A stretch of 38,759 nucleotides of DNA, taken from contig CAZOKP010000017.1 of the NCBI GenBank assembly GCA_964580435.1, positions 1 through 38,759 of the forward strand, read 5' to 3'. Below, piece after piece: positions 1 to 7,654 of this stretch. Position 1 is the first letter of the stretch. Every line of letters starts with the position of its first letter. The position numbers and the translations under genes are program-made. Source of the stretch: CAZKEW01 sp964580435 (GTDB lineage Bacteria > Acidobacteriota > Aminicenantia > Aminicenantales > UBA8522). The notes under the pieces are model-generated. The model was not told the origin of the DNA and ran no database searches. It saw only the letters and a program-made list of their open reading frames with translations.

Positions 1-128
1 AAAGCCCCGCTCTCACATAATCAGAGATGCTTCCATCGCTTTTGCGGTTTGCGGGGGAAAAAAATGGAGAAAGGTCCCCCAATTTTCCAGGCCGTGCCCG
101 TCCTCGGATTTTTAGACGATAAAGGCTT

Positions 129-941
129 CTATTTAATCAGATGGATGGAGCCGTTGACTGTATTGAGGGAGATCTCGGGCCCGCCCTTTCCGAACTTACC
201 TTCGAGGGTGTGCTTTGTTTTGCTCAATCCCTGGAGGGTTACAGGAAAATCCAAAGAGATGCTGCCATTGACCGTTTCAGCTTTTAAATCGGCATTGAGT
301 TCCTGGGCTGCGCTGAGCTGCAAGGTGACGCTGCCGTTGACCGTCTCCGCCTTGATCCCATTTTCGAGCGTGCTGACCGAGAGCTTGATGCTGCCGTTGA
401 CCGTCCTGGATTCTAACATGCCCTTGATGTTGAGGCCTTCGATATCTCCGTTGGTTGTGGAGAAGGACAACTCGCCGGAGGCCTTTTCCGCGAAAACGTT
501 GCCGTTGACAGTCTCGGCGGCTACTCTTCCGAATGGCCCGGTGACCGAGACCTTTCCGTTGACTGTGCTGACCTTGTCTAAATTGACTCCTTCAGGAACC
601 CTGACATCATAGGTTACGCTGACTCCGGTATTGTTATGCTGCGGGTAAACTGTCTTGACAGAGACGGAATCGGCGGTCGACTCCACCTCGATTTTCACCT
701 TGGCCAGGTTCTGGGCGTCCTTGCTGGTGGACTTTACGGCCTTGATTTCGACTTTTCCCTCGGTCCAGGTCGTGACCGTCACCGACCCGTTGACATTGTC
801 GAGGCTGAAGGTCCCCTTGGCGCTGAGCGGCACGACCTTACTGAACTCTTCCTTATTTTCATCAGCCTGAAGAGAAGTGAAAAAGAAAAACAGAGAAAAA
901 AGAATGATGAGAGCGAGCAAGACGAGCTTTTTTTGATGCAT
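129..941 (-). CDS. DUF4097-type exported beta-repeat protein
   Basis: The product is about 270 residues. It has an N-terminal hydrophobic segment (LVLLALIILFSLFFFF) that reads as a signal peptide or anchor, followed by a beta-rich region with at least eight units built around T-V-N-G-S/K/N (for example STVNGKVSV, AETVNGNVFA, SRTVNGSIKL, AETVNGSVTL, LNTVNGSIHL). This is the signature of DUF4097, a family predicted to fold as a beta-solenoid; its molecular role is unknown. The frame is open further upstream to 1037, but GGAGG lies about 5 nt before the ATG at 941, so that start is preferred. An overlap with the upstream membrane-protein gene is then avoided. It is last in a same-strand group (Nudix, RlmI-like, membrane protein, this gene). 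The periplasmic or cell-surface location is inferred. Confidence 0.8.
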   Translation of the reverse strand: MHQKKLVLLALIILFSLFFFFTSLQADENKEEFSKVVPLSAKGTFSLDNVNGSVTVTTWTEGKVEIKAVKSTSKDAQNLAKVKIEVESTADSVSVKTVYPQHNNTGVSVTYDVRVPEGVNLDKVSTVNGKVSVTGPFGRVAAETVNGNVFAEKASGELSFSTTNGDIEGLNIKGMLESRTVNGSIKLSVSTLENGIKAETVNGSVTLQLSAAQELNADLKAETVNGSISLDFPVTLQGLSKTKHTLEGKFGKGGPEISLNTVNGSIHLIK

Positions 942-1023
942 GTCATCCTCCGTCATTTTAACTTCATTTCTATTAGACGAAGACGGGACGCAAAAGGTTG
1001 CTAAGGCCGAAATGAGCTCCGTT

Positions 1024-1506
1024 CTAGCTCCCTTCAATCTGTGTCTGCTGATAGGCGTTTCTGATCATCTCCTCCCAGACCCTAATCCTGGGGAAATACA
1101 TGAACTCAAGAAAGAGCGAAACAAAAAGGAGATAGTAAAAATCCCTGGACCCGCCGGTGAGGAGAAAGAAAACAAACCCGAGGAGCGCGGGCGATTCAGC
1201 GAGGACGGAAATGATGATAGCTGCCCGGCTCAATTTCTGGATGAAGACGGGGAGGATCTCCCCGCTTTTTTTCTTGGTCAAGGTCCGGCCAAGGACTCGG
1301 ATCAAGATGACAACAAGGATGGCCGTCCCATAGAGAAGATAACGCTGGCCTTGGAGATGTGAAGCGTGGACAAGGCCGTCGTAAGGACTCAAGAAAGACT
1401 TGATGATTTCGACGATAACTGCGTAGATGAAGAGAGTTGCGGCGGCGGCCCCGCTGATGAGGACGCTGACGCGGAAAGGCTTTTTCAGCTCAGCGATTGG
1501 GTCCAT
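1024..1506 (-). CDS. Hypothetical four-helix membrane protein
   Basis: This is a 160-residue protein of no family I recognise. Four hydrophobic stretches are visible: near residues 15-35 (VLISGAAAATLFIYAVIV), 57-70 (LLYGTAILVVILIRVL), 92-118 (RAAIIISVLAESPALLGFVFFLLTGG) and 122-137 (FYYLLFVSLFLEFMYF). They are separated by short charged loops, with a charged C-terminal tail. This is the pattern of a small inner-membrane protein. The ATG at 1506 has AAGGAG about 9 nt upstream. It sits between the rRNA methyltransferase gene (75 bp upstream) and the DUF4097 gene (82 bp downstream), both on the same strand, and may be cotranscribed with the latter. No function can be assigned. Confidence 0.65.
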   Translation of the reverse strand: MDPIAELKKPFRVSVLISGAAAATLFIYAVIVEIIKSFLSPYDGLVHASHLQGQRYLLYGTAILVVILIRVLGRTLTKKKSGEILPVFIQKLSRAAIIISVLAESPALLGFVFFLLTGGSRDFYYLLFVSLFLEFMYFPRIRVWEEMIRNAYQQTQIEGS

Positions 1507-1581
1507 TTTTCCCGGCTCCTTTCTTGAAAAGCTTTTCCCCTAATAAAAGGCAACTGATACTAGCAAAACTCGCCCTGTCGG

Positions 1582-2751
1582 TCATTCAATAAAAAGAACT
1601 AGGCTTTTCAGGTACTCGCTCTCCGGATGATAGATATTGATCGGATGATCATAAGCGAGATGGTGCCTTTGAATGAGCCGGACCTTGCGGCCGGCCTCAA
1701 CCGCAGCCTGAAAAATGACCTTCTGAAAGAGAGCCTCGTCCACAAAATAGGAGCAGGAAAATGTGAGCAGCAGGCCCCCGGGCAAAATCTTTTGCATGGC
1801 CAGTCTGTTGATGTCTTTGTAGCCCCGGCAGGCCTGGACCACATCCGCTTTTTTCTTGGCGAAGGCCGGAGGGTCGAGGATGATGAAATCATACGGCAGG
1901 TCTTTCCGGCGCAAAAACGTGAAGACATCCTCGACAACAAAAGCGTTGGACTCTTCCGAAAAACTGTTGAGGACGAAATTCTGCTTGGCCAGTTCAACGG
2001 CCCGTTCCGAGGAATCGATCGAATCGACTCTGGCTGCGCCGCCGGCCAAGGCAGCGACCGAAAAAGCTCCGGTGTAGCAGAAACAGTTCAGGACGGTTCG
2101 TCCCCTGGCCAGCGACCGGACCAGGCGGCGCATGTCCCTGAGGTCAAGGAAGAAACCCGTTTTCTGAGAGCCCTGGATTTCGACGAGGAAGCGAAGTCCC
2201 TCTTCCTGGATTTCCACATGTTCCGGCCTGGTTCCAAAGAGGTGGCCCTCGAAATCGGAAAGGCCTTCTTCGCGACGGGTCGGGAGGTTCGACCTCTCAT
2301 AGATCGAGCGCGGCGATATTTTCCGGATGAGCACGTCCAGGATAAAAGGCTTGAGCTTTTCCATACCCAGGGTCGTGATTTGAATAACCAGGACATCATT
2401 GTAGCTGTCGACGATCAGACCGGGCAGGTTATCCCCTTCTCCGTTGATGAGCCGGCAGGCATTCGTCATTTCAGCGAGGAGGGCTTTTCGCAACGCCAGC
2501 GCGTCGTCCACATTCTTCTCCACGGCCTCAAGAGGGGGCGTTTCGTCAAAGCTCAGCATCCGGCCGATGATGGAACTCTTCCTGTTAAAGTAGGCCCGAC
2601 CCAATAATTCGCCGTCCTCGCTTCGCACGGGCAGAATAGCGCCGTCTTCAAAGGCGGGCAGGCTCTTGACCGCGCCCGAAAAAATCCAGTGATGCCGGTT
2701 GCGGATGGGCTTGTCTTTGTTTTTCTTGAGGATAACAGCCGGGTCTATCAT
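1582..2751 (-). CDS. RlmI-like 23S rRNA methyltransferase
   Basis: This 389-residue class I SAM-dependent methyltransferase has an N-terminal PUA-like region (starting MIDPAVILKKNKDKPIRNRHHWIFSGAV). A Rossmann-like methyltransferase domain follows: SAM-binding motif I NCFCYTGAFSVAALAGGA near residues 220-240, an ILDPPAFAKKK motif near 295 and an FSCSYF motif near 330. This layout and length match the RlmI/YccW family, which makes 5-methylcytidine in 23S rRNA (m5C1962 in E. coli). The target here is inferred from the family. The start codon overlaps the stop of the upstream Nudix gene as ATGA, so the two are probably translationally coupled. Confidence 0.88.
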   Translation of the reverse strand: MIDPAVILKKNKDKPIRNRHHWIFSGAVKSLPAFEDGAILPVRSEDGELLGRAYFNRKSSIIGRMLSFDETPPLEAVEKNVDDALALRKALLAEMTNACRLINGEGDNLPGLIVDSYNDVLVIQITTLGMEKLKPFILDVLIRKISPRSIYERSNLPTRREEGLSDFEGHLFGTRPEHVEIQEEGLRFLVEIQGSQKTGFFLDLRDMRRLVRSLARGRTVLNCFCYTGAFSVAALAGGAARVDSIDSSERAVELAKQNFVLNSFSEESNAFVVEDVFTFLRRKDLPYDFIILDPPAFAKKKADVVQACRGYKDINRLAMQKILPGGLLLTFSCSYFVDEALFQKVIFQAAVEAGRKVRLIQRHHLAYDHPINIYHPESEYLKSLVLFIE

Positions 2752-3146
2752 TCTTTTTTCCGGGTGGCCCGTTTCTTGAGCTTGCGGACGATGGCAACAT
2801 CGGGCCCGGCCAGGGGATATCGTCTCGTCTCTTCGAGTGGTACCCAGCGGATATCGTCGTGCTCATGAAGCCTGAATCGGCCGGCAACATGATTCACTTT
2901 ATAAGCCAGGAGCTCGAGCGAATAAGCCGGGGAGGTGCAACGGACGGAACAGAGAAGATCTTCCACGCTGGCCTCGATGCTGAATTCTTCGCGAAGCTCC
3001 CTTTTAAGTCCTTCCTCGGGAGTCTCCCCCGGCTCCAGCTTTCCACCGGGAAATTCCCAGAGGCCTTCGAAACGATCCCCTTTTTTGCGCCGGGCGATTA
3101 GAAACTTGCCGTCTTTTTCAAGGATGGCGGCAAGGACTTTCTGCAT
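2748..3146 (-). CDS. Nudix hydrolase, MutT-like (8-oxo-dGTP type)
   Basis: The protein is about 132 residues and begins MQKVLAAILEKDGKFLIARR. The Nudix box is intact apart from Ser for the usual late Gly: GKLEPGETPEEGLKRELREEF matches G-x5-E-x7-REL-x-EE. Sequence and size resemble MutT, which cleaves oxidised nucleoside triphosphates; other NTP substrates are possible. The frame is open to 3188, but the start at 3146 is preferred: a promoter (TTGCCA, 17-nt spacer, TATGAT) ends 9 nt before this ATG and covers the longer N-terminus, and there is no good ribosome binding site for any upstream ATG. The stop overlaps the start of the RlmI-like gene by 4 bp (ATGA). It is transcribed divergently from glgA. 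Confidence 0.85.
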   Translation of the reverse strand: MQKVLAAILEKDGKFLIARRKKGDRFEGLWEFPGGKLEPGETPEEGLKRELREEFSIEASVEDLLCSVRCTSPAYSLELLAYKVNHVAGRFRLHEHDDIRWVPLEETRRYPLAGPDVAIVRKLKKRATRKKE

Positions 3147-3155
3147 CGGACAATT

Positions 3156-3184
3156 ATCATATTTCTCCAGGGCCATTTTGGCAA
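3156..3184 (-). promoter_or_regulatory. Promoter of the Nudix-RlmI gene pair
   Basis: The minus strand reads TTGCCA (3179-3184), a 17-nt spacer, then TATGAT (3156-3161). The predicted transcription start lies within about 2 nt of the ATG at 3146, so the mRNA would be nearly leaderless. The -35 box is only 10 bp from the -35-like box of the divergent glgA promoter. Confidence 0.5.
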
Positions 3185-3194
3185 GCATCTGATG

Positions 3195-3223
3195 ATGACG
3201 GGCGGGGAGGCTTGTGGTATAAT
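3195..3223 (+). promoter_or_regulatory. glgA promoter, extended -10, predicted leaderless
   Basis: TGG-TATAAT is a perfect -10 hexamer (3218-3223) with an upstream TGN extension. A weak -35-like ATGACG (3195-3200) lies 17 nt before it. The ATG of glgA begins exactly 8 nt after the last T of the -10 box, where a transcription start is expected, and no Shine-Dalgarno lies at normal distance. A leaderless mRNA is therefore likely. Confidence 0.55.
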
Positions 3224-3230
3224 CCGCCGC

Positions 3231-4679
3231 ATGAAAATTGCCATGCTTGCTTCTGAAGTTGCTCCGTTCGCCAAGACGGGCGGTCTAGCTGATGTTGCCG
3301 GAGCTCTGCCCAAGTTCTTGAGCAAACTCGGTCTTGAGGTCATTGTCTTCATGCCCTTCTATCGCGAAACGAAAAAGAAGAACTTGTCCCTCCGAAAGGT
3401 CGGCGCGAGCCCGGAATTGGCCTGGGACGGGAAACAAGAGCATTGTTCCCTCTGGGAACATAAGGAAGGCGCTCTTTCGTTTGTTTTTGTGGAGAAGGAT
3501 GAATATTTCGACCGCGATTATCTTTACGGAACCCCGAAGGGGGATTATCCCGACAACGGAGAGCGGTTTGCTTTTTTTTCTTGGGCAGCACTGGAGACCT
3601 TAAGATTATTGAATTTTCGGCCCGATGTCATTCATGGGCACGACTGGCAGTCTGCCGTCGCCCCGGCATATCTCAAACATGTTTGCCCCAAAGACCCGTT
3701 TTTCGCCGACACGCATTCTCTCTTCACCATCCATAACCTGGCCTACCAGGGCTTGTTCGAGAAGGAAATCCTCGGCCGGGTCGGCCTGCCCGAGTCTCTC
3801 TTTAACATGGAAGACCTGGAATTCTACGGCAAGGTCAACTATCTCAAGGCGGGAATCCTCTACTCCACAGCGGTCAATACGGTCAGCCCGCGTTACAGTC
3901 AGGAAATCCAGACGCCTGAATTTGGCCAGCGCCTGGACGGGCTCTTGAGAAAGCGCCGTGGGTCTCTTTTCGGGATCTTGAACGGAGTCGATTATTCGGA
4001 CTGGAATCCGGCGACGGATAGGTTCATCATCAGAAAATTCGACCCGTCCCGTCCGGGAGGCAAATACGATTGCAAAGCGGACCTGCTCAGGTCTTTCTCT
4101 CTTCCGCGCTCCAAAGAGGAGGTCCCTGTCGTGGGCATGGTCTCGCGGCTGGCCGGACAGAAAGGGTTCGATATTCTTTGTGACGCTCTTGACGGCTTGT
4201 TCAAGCTGGGTGTACATCTCGTCGTCCTGGGCACCGGGGAGGAAGTTTTTCAGGACGCCCTCCGTTCGGCCCAAAAAAAATACCCTCAGTCTTTTGGCCT
4301 GCGCATCGCCTTTGATGAGGCCCTGTCTCACAAGATCTATGCCGGGAGCGACATCTTTCTCATTCCCTCCCGCTATGAACCCTGCGGCCTGACCCAGATG
4401 TACAGCCTTCGGTACGGCACCGTGCCTGTGGTCAGGGCAACCGGCGGATTAGAGAACACGATTCAGGAGTACGACCCGGAAAGGAACACGGGAAACGGGT
4501 TTAAGTTCCAGGAATATTCTGCCTCTGCCCTGCTGACCTCTCTCAGCAAAGCCGTGTCTGTGTACCGGCAGAAAGAGAGATGGCAGTCACTTCTCACTAA
4601 AGCCATGTCCTGCGATTTTTCCTGGGACAGGTCAGCCCGTGAATATCTCCGTCTCTACCAGAAAATATCCTCTTCCTAA
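3231..4679 (+). CDS. glgA: Glycogen synthase (ADP/UDP-glucose dependent, GT5)
   Basis: The enzyme adds glucose from a nucleotide sugar, normally ADP-glucose, to the non-reducing end of alpha-1,4-glucan. The product is 482 residues, the normal GlgA length. The N-terminal KTGGLADVAGALP motif (residues 15-27) binds the nucleotide sugar, HGHDWQ follows near residue 135, and the C-terminal lobe has the GT-B motif PSRYEPCGLTQMYSLRYGTVPVVRATGGL. The frame is open from 3192, but MKIAMLASEVAPFAKTGG is the family's standard N-terminus and sits behind an extended -10 box, so 3231 is chosen. It converges on the glycogen operon that contains glgC, the branching enzyme and galT, so precursor synthesis and polymer synthesis are on opposite strands of one locus. 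Confidence 0.95.
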   Translation: MKIAMLASEVAPFAKTGGLADVAGALPKFLSKLGLEVIVFMPFYRETKKKNLSLRKVGASPELAWDGKQEHCSLWEHKEGALSFVFVEKDEYFDRDYLYGTPKGDYPDNGERFAFFSWAALETLRLLNFRPDVIHGHDWQSAVAPAYLKHVCPKDPFFADTHSLFTIHNLAYQGLFEKEILGRVGLPESLFNMEDLEFYGKVNYLKAGILYSTAVNTVSPRYSQEIQTPEFGQRLDGLLRKRRGSLFGILNGVDYSDWNPATDRFIIRKFDPSRPGGKYDCKADLLRSFSLPRSKEEVPVVGMVSRLAGQKGFDILCDALDGLFKLGVHLVVLGTGEEVFQDALRSAQKKYPQSFGLRIAFDEALSHKIYAGSDIFLIPSRYEPCGLTQMYSLRYGTVPVVRATGGLENTIQEYDPERNTGNGFKFQEYSASALLTSLSKAVSVYRQKERWQSLLTKAMSCDFSWDRSAREYLRLYQKISSS

Positions 4680-4702
4680 TTTCCCGAAGACAAATCACTT
4701 TA

Positions 4703-4731
4703 GCACGACCCCCTGAAGGAAGAGGTCGTGC
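4703..4731. other. Perfect 8-bp hairpin after glgA
   Basis: GCACGACC (4703-4710) pairs perfectly with GGTCGTGC (4724-4731) across a 13-nt loop, 24 bp after the glgA stop codon. There is no T-run on either side, so a classical intrinsic terminator is not supported. It may stabilise 3' ends of the convergent glgA and galT transcripts. Confidence 0.4.
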
Positions 4732-4876
4732 AGCTTATGCGGAACTATGGATAGAGTGGCGATAATCCCTGCCTAAGATGCCAGAGCGAGGGGTGTGGGC
4801 GCAGAGGGCCGTCCGGAAGCGGAGCGGGCATGGTTTCTCGACCGAAAGGAGAGAAGAGCGAAGCTGAGGACCCGAG

Positions 4877-4904
4877 CGAATTTGCCTCGCCGGGAGCAAA
4901 TTCG
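4877..4904. other. Perfect 9-bp hairpin near the galT 3' end
   Basis: CGAATTTGC (4877-4885) and GCAAATTCG (4896-4904) are exact reverse complements around a 10-nt loop, 25 bp beyond the galT stop. No T-tract follows. The rest of the 250-bp glgA-galT gap shows no convincing gene; the small open frames there have no recognisable protein. Confidence 0.4.
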
Positions 4905-4929
4905 TGTGCCCTCGAGCCCAGACCCCGAG

Positions 4930-5949
4930 CTATCCCCTGAGAAAACCGGCTGCCGATTCCGGAGTAACAGGGTTGATGTGGAATCCAGTGCCCCATTCAA
5001 ACCCGGCGACGCGAGTCAGCACCGGGATGATCTCCAAATGCCAATGATAGCTCTTCTCCAAATTGACCCAGGCTTCATGGGGAAGGTTGGGATTGGGGGC
5101 TTGGTGGATAAAATAGTTGAACGGCGGGTCAGAAAGGACATTTTTGAGCTTGCCCAGGACGATTCGCAGAGTCTTGGCCAAAACCTCTATTTCTGTCTTG
5201 CTCAAAGTCGTGTACCAGGGGGAGTGGCGGAGAGGATACACCCGCATCTCAAAGGGGAAGCGGGGCGCAAAGGGCGTGACGACACAGAAATGGTCGTTCC
5301 TGAGGACCAGGCGCTCCGCGATTATGTTTTCATCGCGGATGATCCGGCAAAAGATGCATTCGCCGAATTGACGGTGAAGCCTCTCACTGTTGTACAGCTC
5401 TTCGTTGACACCCTTGGGGATGATCGGCGTCGCCACGAGCTGGGAATGCGGGTGGCTGAGGGATGCGCCCGCCTCCGGCCCCTTGTTTTTGAAGACATGG
5501 ACGTACATGTACTGGGACTCCCTTTCGATGCTGATGATCCTGTCCTTATACGTCTCCAGTACGCCTTGGATGTGATAAAGCGGCAGGTCGAAAAGCTCTT
5601 TGTCGTGGGCGGGAGTTTCGATGATCACTTCGTGCACGCCCGTCCCGTCCATCCACTGAAAGATGCCTTCGTCATGCCGGACGGGAGGTATCCCCCTGGT
5701 CAGAGCGGGAAACTTGTTGGGGACGACCCTGACCCACCACCCGGGTTTGTCTTTGCGTGTTCCTTTTCTTCGCCGGGCAAAGACTTCTGGCGGCGTTTTC
5801 GATTCATTCCCTTCGCAGAAGGGGCAGAATCCCGGCACCGCCTCTTTTTTTTCCGGCTGTGCGGGCCGGAAGTCATCCGGTCTCTTGCTCCGCTCCGAGG
5901 CCAGAATGACCCAACGTCCGCTGACGATATCTTTTCGAAGCTCTGACAT
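4930..5949 (-). CDS. galT: Galactose-1-phosphate uridylyltransferase
   Basis: This 339-residue HIT-superfamily enzyme exchanges UMP between UDP-glucose and galactose-1-phosphate in the Leloir pathway. The N-terminus MSELRKDIVSGRWVILASERSKRPDDF is typical of GalT. Zinc-type cysteines appear in FCPFC (residues 41-45), and the catalytic triad motif is HPHSQ (residues 166-170), whose second His carries the UMP. It starts 5 bp after the response-regulator stop and is the last gene of a ten-gene same-strand run. In a glycogen operon it may feed galactose-derived glucose-1-phosphate to GlgC; some relatives act on other sugar-1-phosphates, so the substrate is an inference. Confidence 0.92.
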   Translation of the reverse strand: MSELRKDIVSGRWVILASERSKRPDDFRPAQPEKKEAVPGFCPFCEGNESKTPPEVFARRRKGTRKDKPGWWVRVVPNKFPALTRGIPPVRHDEGIFQWMDGTGVHEVIIETPAHDKELFDLPLYHIQGVLETYKDRIISIERESQYMYVHVFKNKGPEAGASLSHPHSQLVATPIIPKGVNEELYNSERLHRQFGECIFCRIIRDENIIAERLVLRNDHFCVVTPFAPRFPFEMRVYPLRHSPWYTTLSKTEIEVLAKTLRIVLGKLKNVLSDPPFNYFIHQAPNPNLPHEAWVNLEKSYHWHLEIIPVLTRVAGFEWGTGFHINPVTPESAAGFLRG

Positions 5950-5954
5950 GGGCT

Positions 5955-6308
5955 TTAACCGACCAGCTCCTTGATCTTGGATTTGAGTTCTTCCAGCGAC
6001 GCGGACTTAACGATATAAGCATCTGCCGCCCAGGTCATGAAATCATGCTTATAACTTTGGTAGGCTGTGTTGATGATGATGGGAATGTCTTTGCGCAGGG
6101 CCATGATCTGGGTAATAAGGTCGATGCCGTTCTTGACCGGCATCCTGATATCTGTGATGATGAGGTCGAACTTTTGCTTTTTGATCAATCCGAGCGCTGT
6201 ATCAGCATCCATTACTGTGGTCACGTTGTATCCTTCCTTGGTCAATTCTTCCTTATACAGAACACACAGGTTTTTTTCGTCCTCGACAACAAGCAATTTT
6301 TTCTTCAT
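5955..6308 (-). CDS. Single-domain response regulator (CheY-like)
   Basis: The product is 117 residues and consists of a receiver domain only. The acidic pair VVEDE is at residues 7-11, the phosphoacceptor is D53 in ITDIRMP, and T81 and K101 occupy the conserved switch and lysine positions. There is no DNA-binding or enzymatic output domain, so it must act by protein contact or in a phosphorelay. It overlaps the upstream histidine kinase by 4 bp (ATGA), which strongly suggests they are partners, and it is followed after 5 bp by galT. Its target is unknown; enzymes of the surrounding glycogen operon or a distant regulator are both possible. Confidence 0.92.
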   Translation of the reverse strand: MKKKLLVVEDEKNLCVLYKEELTKEGYNVTTVMDADTALGLIKKQKFDLIITDIRMPVKNGIDLITQIMALRKDIPIIINTAYQSYKHDFMTWAADAYIVKSASLEELKSKIKELVG

Positions 6309-7654
6309 TTCTGACCTCCCCCTTCTCCTGTTTTAAAATGGAGCTTGAAAGTCGTTCCCCTGTCCTCTTTGCTCTCGACTTCGATCTTCCCGCCGCAGGC
6401 GTCTATCACTCTCTTGACATAGGCTAGGCCGAGCCCCATGCCTTTTTCTTTTGTCGAAGCAAAGGTTTCAAAGATCTTGGCCTTGATGGAATCCGGTATT
6501 CCCTTGCCCGTATCTTGGACAGAGATGACCGCCCAGTCCTCGTTTTCTCGATAAGCGCGGAGATAGATTTCTCCCCCATCGGGGAGAGCATCAAGGGCAT
6601 TGTCGACCACATTCCTCAGTGCTTCTCCCATGTGGATGGGATCGCAGAAAATGATGTTCAGGCCTGTCTCGATTTCTGTCGTTATCGTAACTTTTGCCTG
6701 GATGGCCTGCGCTTTGACCGCATTGACAACAAGCTTGAACATCTCACGAATGTCGACCGAAACTTTCTCCTTGATATCTATGCGGAGGAACTGGGTCAGC
6801 CGGAGCAGAATCTTTTCCAGCCTGCGGATTTCACTCCGGATGATCTGGAGATTTCTTTTTTTCTTTTTTTCGCTCGTTTTTGAGTCGAGGAGCTGGTCGG
6901 CAAACCCGCCGATTGTGACCAAAGGGTTTCTCAGTTGGTGGGTAACGTACATGGCCATCTCTCCCATGGCCGCCACCCTCTTCATGTCCACAATCCTCTT
7001 TTGCAGGTTAGACGTATAAATATAGTTTCCGGCGAACAGGCCGCAGATCGAGGCTAACTCGATATCCCGGCTCTCAATGGGCTGCCTGGTGATGGCATTA
7101 TCCAGGATGATCTCGCCCAAGACTTCTTTTTGGGCGAGAAGAGGAATGCAGAGGAACTCCTCGACGCTGATGATTTCCTGGAACCGCCTGTCCACCAGGG
7201 GCTCCTTCCAGGCATCCTTGACCAGGATGATCTCCTGGGAAGAGGTGGCCGCAGCGGGAATGAGAGCATTTTCTTGATGCAGGTTGTAAGAGATTTTTTT
7301 CAGCCGCTTGGTCAGGCTGTCGGCGTCGCCCGTTAACAAAGACCGGTTGTGTTCAATGATCTCAAGATAGCCTATGCCGGGTGTGGAGAGAACGCGCCAG
7401 ATCGAATCGGCCTCGGCGACGGAAGCCGGTCCCAGCCAGAACTCCCCTCTCAGTTTGTCCCCGTTAGCCAGAAAAAGCATGGCTCTATTGAACCCAAGGC
7501 CCGACCCCGCTGTCAGGGCGGTCAGAATCACAAGAAGGTTGTCAACGAGTGAGAAGGGTTGAAAGAAGCTCTGAGCGATGATAGAAAAAAGCTGGAGTTC
7601 CTTGGGCGTCCCCGGAGAAAACTCATGCAGAAAAAGATTATGCCTTTCGATCAT
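6305..7654 (-). CDS. Soluble GAF-domain sensor histidine kinase
   Basis: This is a 449-residue kinase with no transmembrane segment. Residues about 25-215 look like a GAF sensor domain. A HisKA domain follows with the phosphoacceptor H239 in YVTHQLRNPLVTIGG. The HATPase domain has an N box (NVVDNALDALPDGG), a G1 box (VQDTGKGIPDSIKAKIFETFASTK) and GMGLGLAYVKRVI. It should phosphorylate the receiver encoded immediately downstream, whose start overlaps its stop (ATGA). Its own start overlaps the glgC stop in the same way. The lack of a membrane domain suggests a cytoplasmic signal; the ligand cannot be read from the sequence. Its position inside the glycogen operon implies a link to carbon storage, but this is inference. 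Confidence 0.92.
   Translation of the reverse strand: MIERHNLFLHEFSPGTPKELQLFSIIAQSFFQPFSLVDNLLVILTALTAGSGLGFNRAMLFLANGDKLRGEFWLGPASVAEADSIWRVLSTPGIGYLEIIEHNRSLLTGDADSLTKRLKKISYNLHQENALIPAAATSSQEIILVKDAWKEPLVDRRFQEIISVEEFLCIPLLAQKEVLGEIILDNAITRQPIESRDIELASICGLFAGNYIYTSNLQKRIVDMKRVAAMGEMAMYVTHQLRNPLVTIGGFADQLLDSKTSEKKKKRNLQIIRSEIRRLEKILLRLTQFLRIDIKEKVSVDIREMFKLVVNAVKAQAIQAKVTITTEIETGLNIIFCDPIHMGEALRNVVDNALDALPDGGEIYLRAYRENEDWAVISVQDTGKGIPDSIKAKIFETFASTKEKGMGLGLAYVKRVIDACGGKIEVESKEDRGTTFKLHFKTGEGGGQK

Noticed and set aside
53..80. GGGGGA/TCCCCC stem downstream of the DUF4097 gene as a terminator
   Set aside because: The stem is only 6 bp with a 16-nt loop and has no T-run in the right place.
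49..612. Plus-strand open frame with repeated LPLTVS
   Set aside because: The repeats are the complement of the TVNGS codons of the DUF4097 gene, not an independent protein.
1627..2607. Plus-strand open frame (326 codons) opposite the RlmI-like gene
   Set aside because: The minus-strand protein has complete methyltransferase motifs; the opposite frame is a GC-driven shadow.
4795..5946. Long plus-strand open frame (383 codons) across galT
   Set aside because: It is antisense to a clear galT gene with all motifs; its translation has no recognisable family, and its start lies in the non-coding gap.
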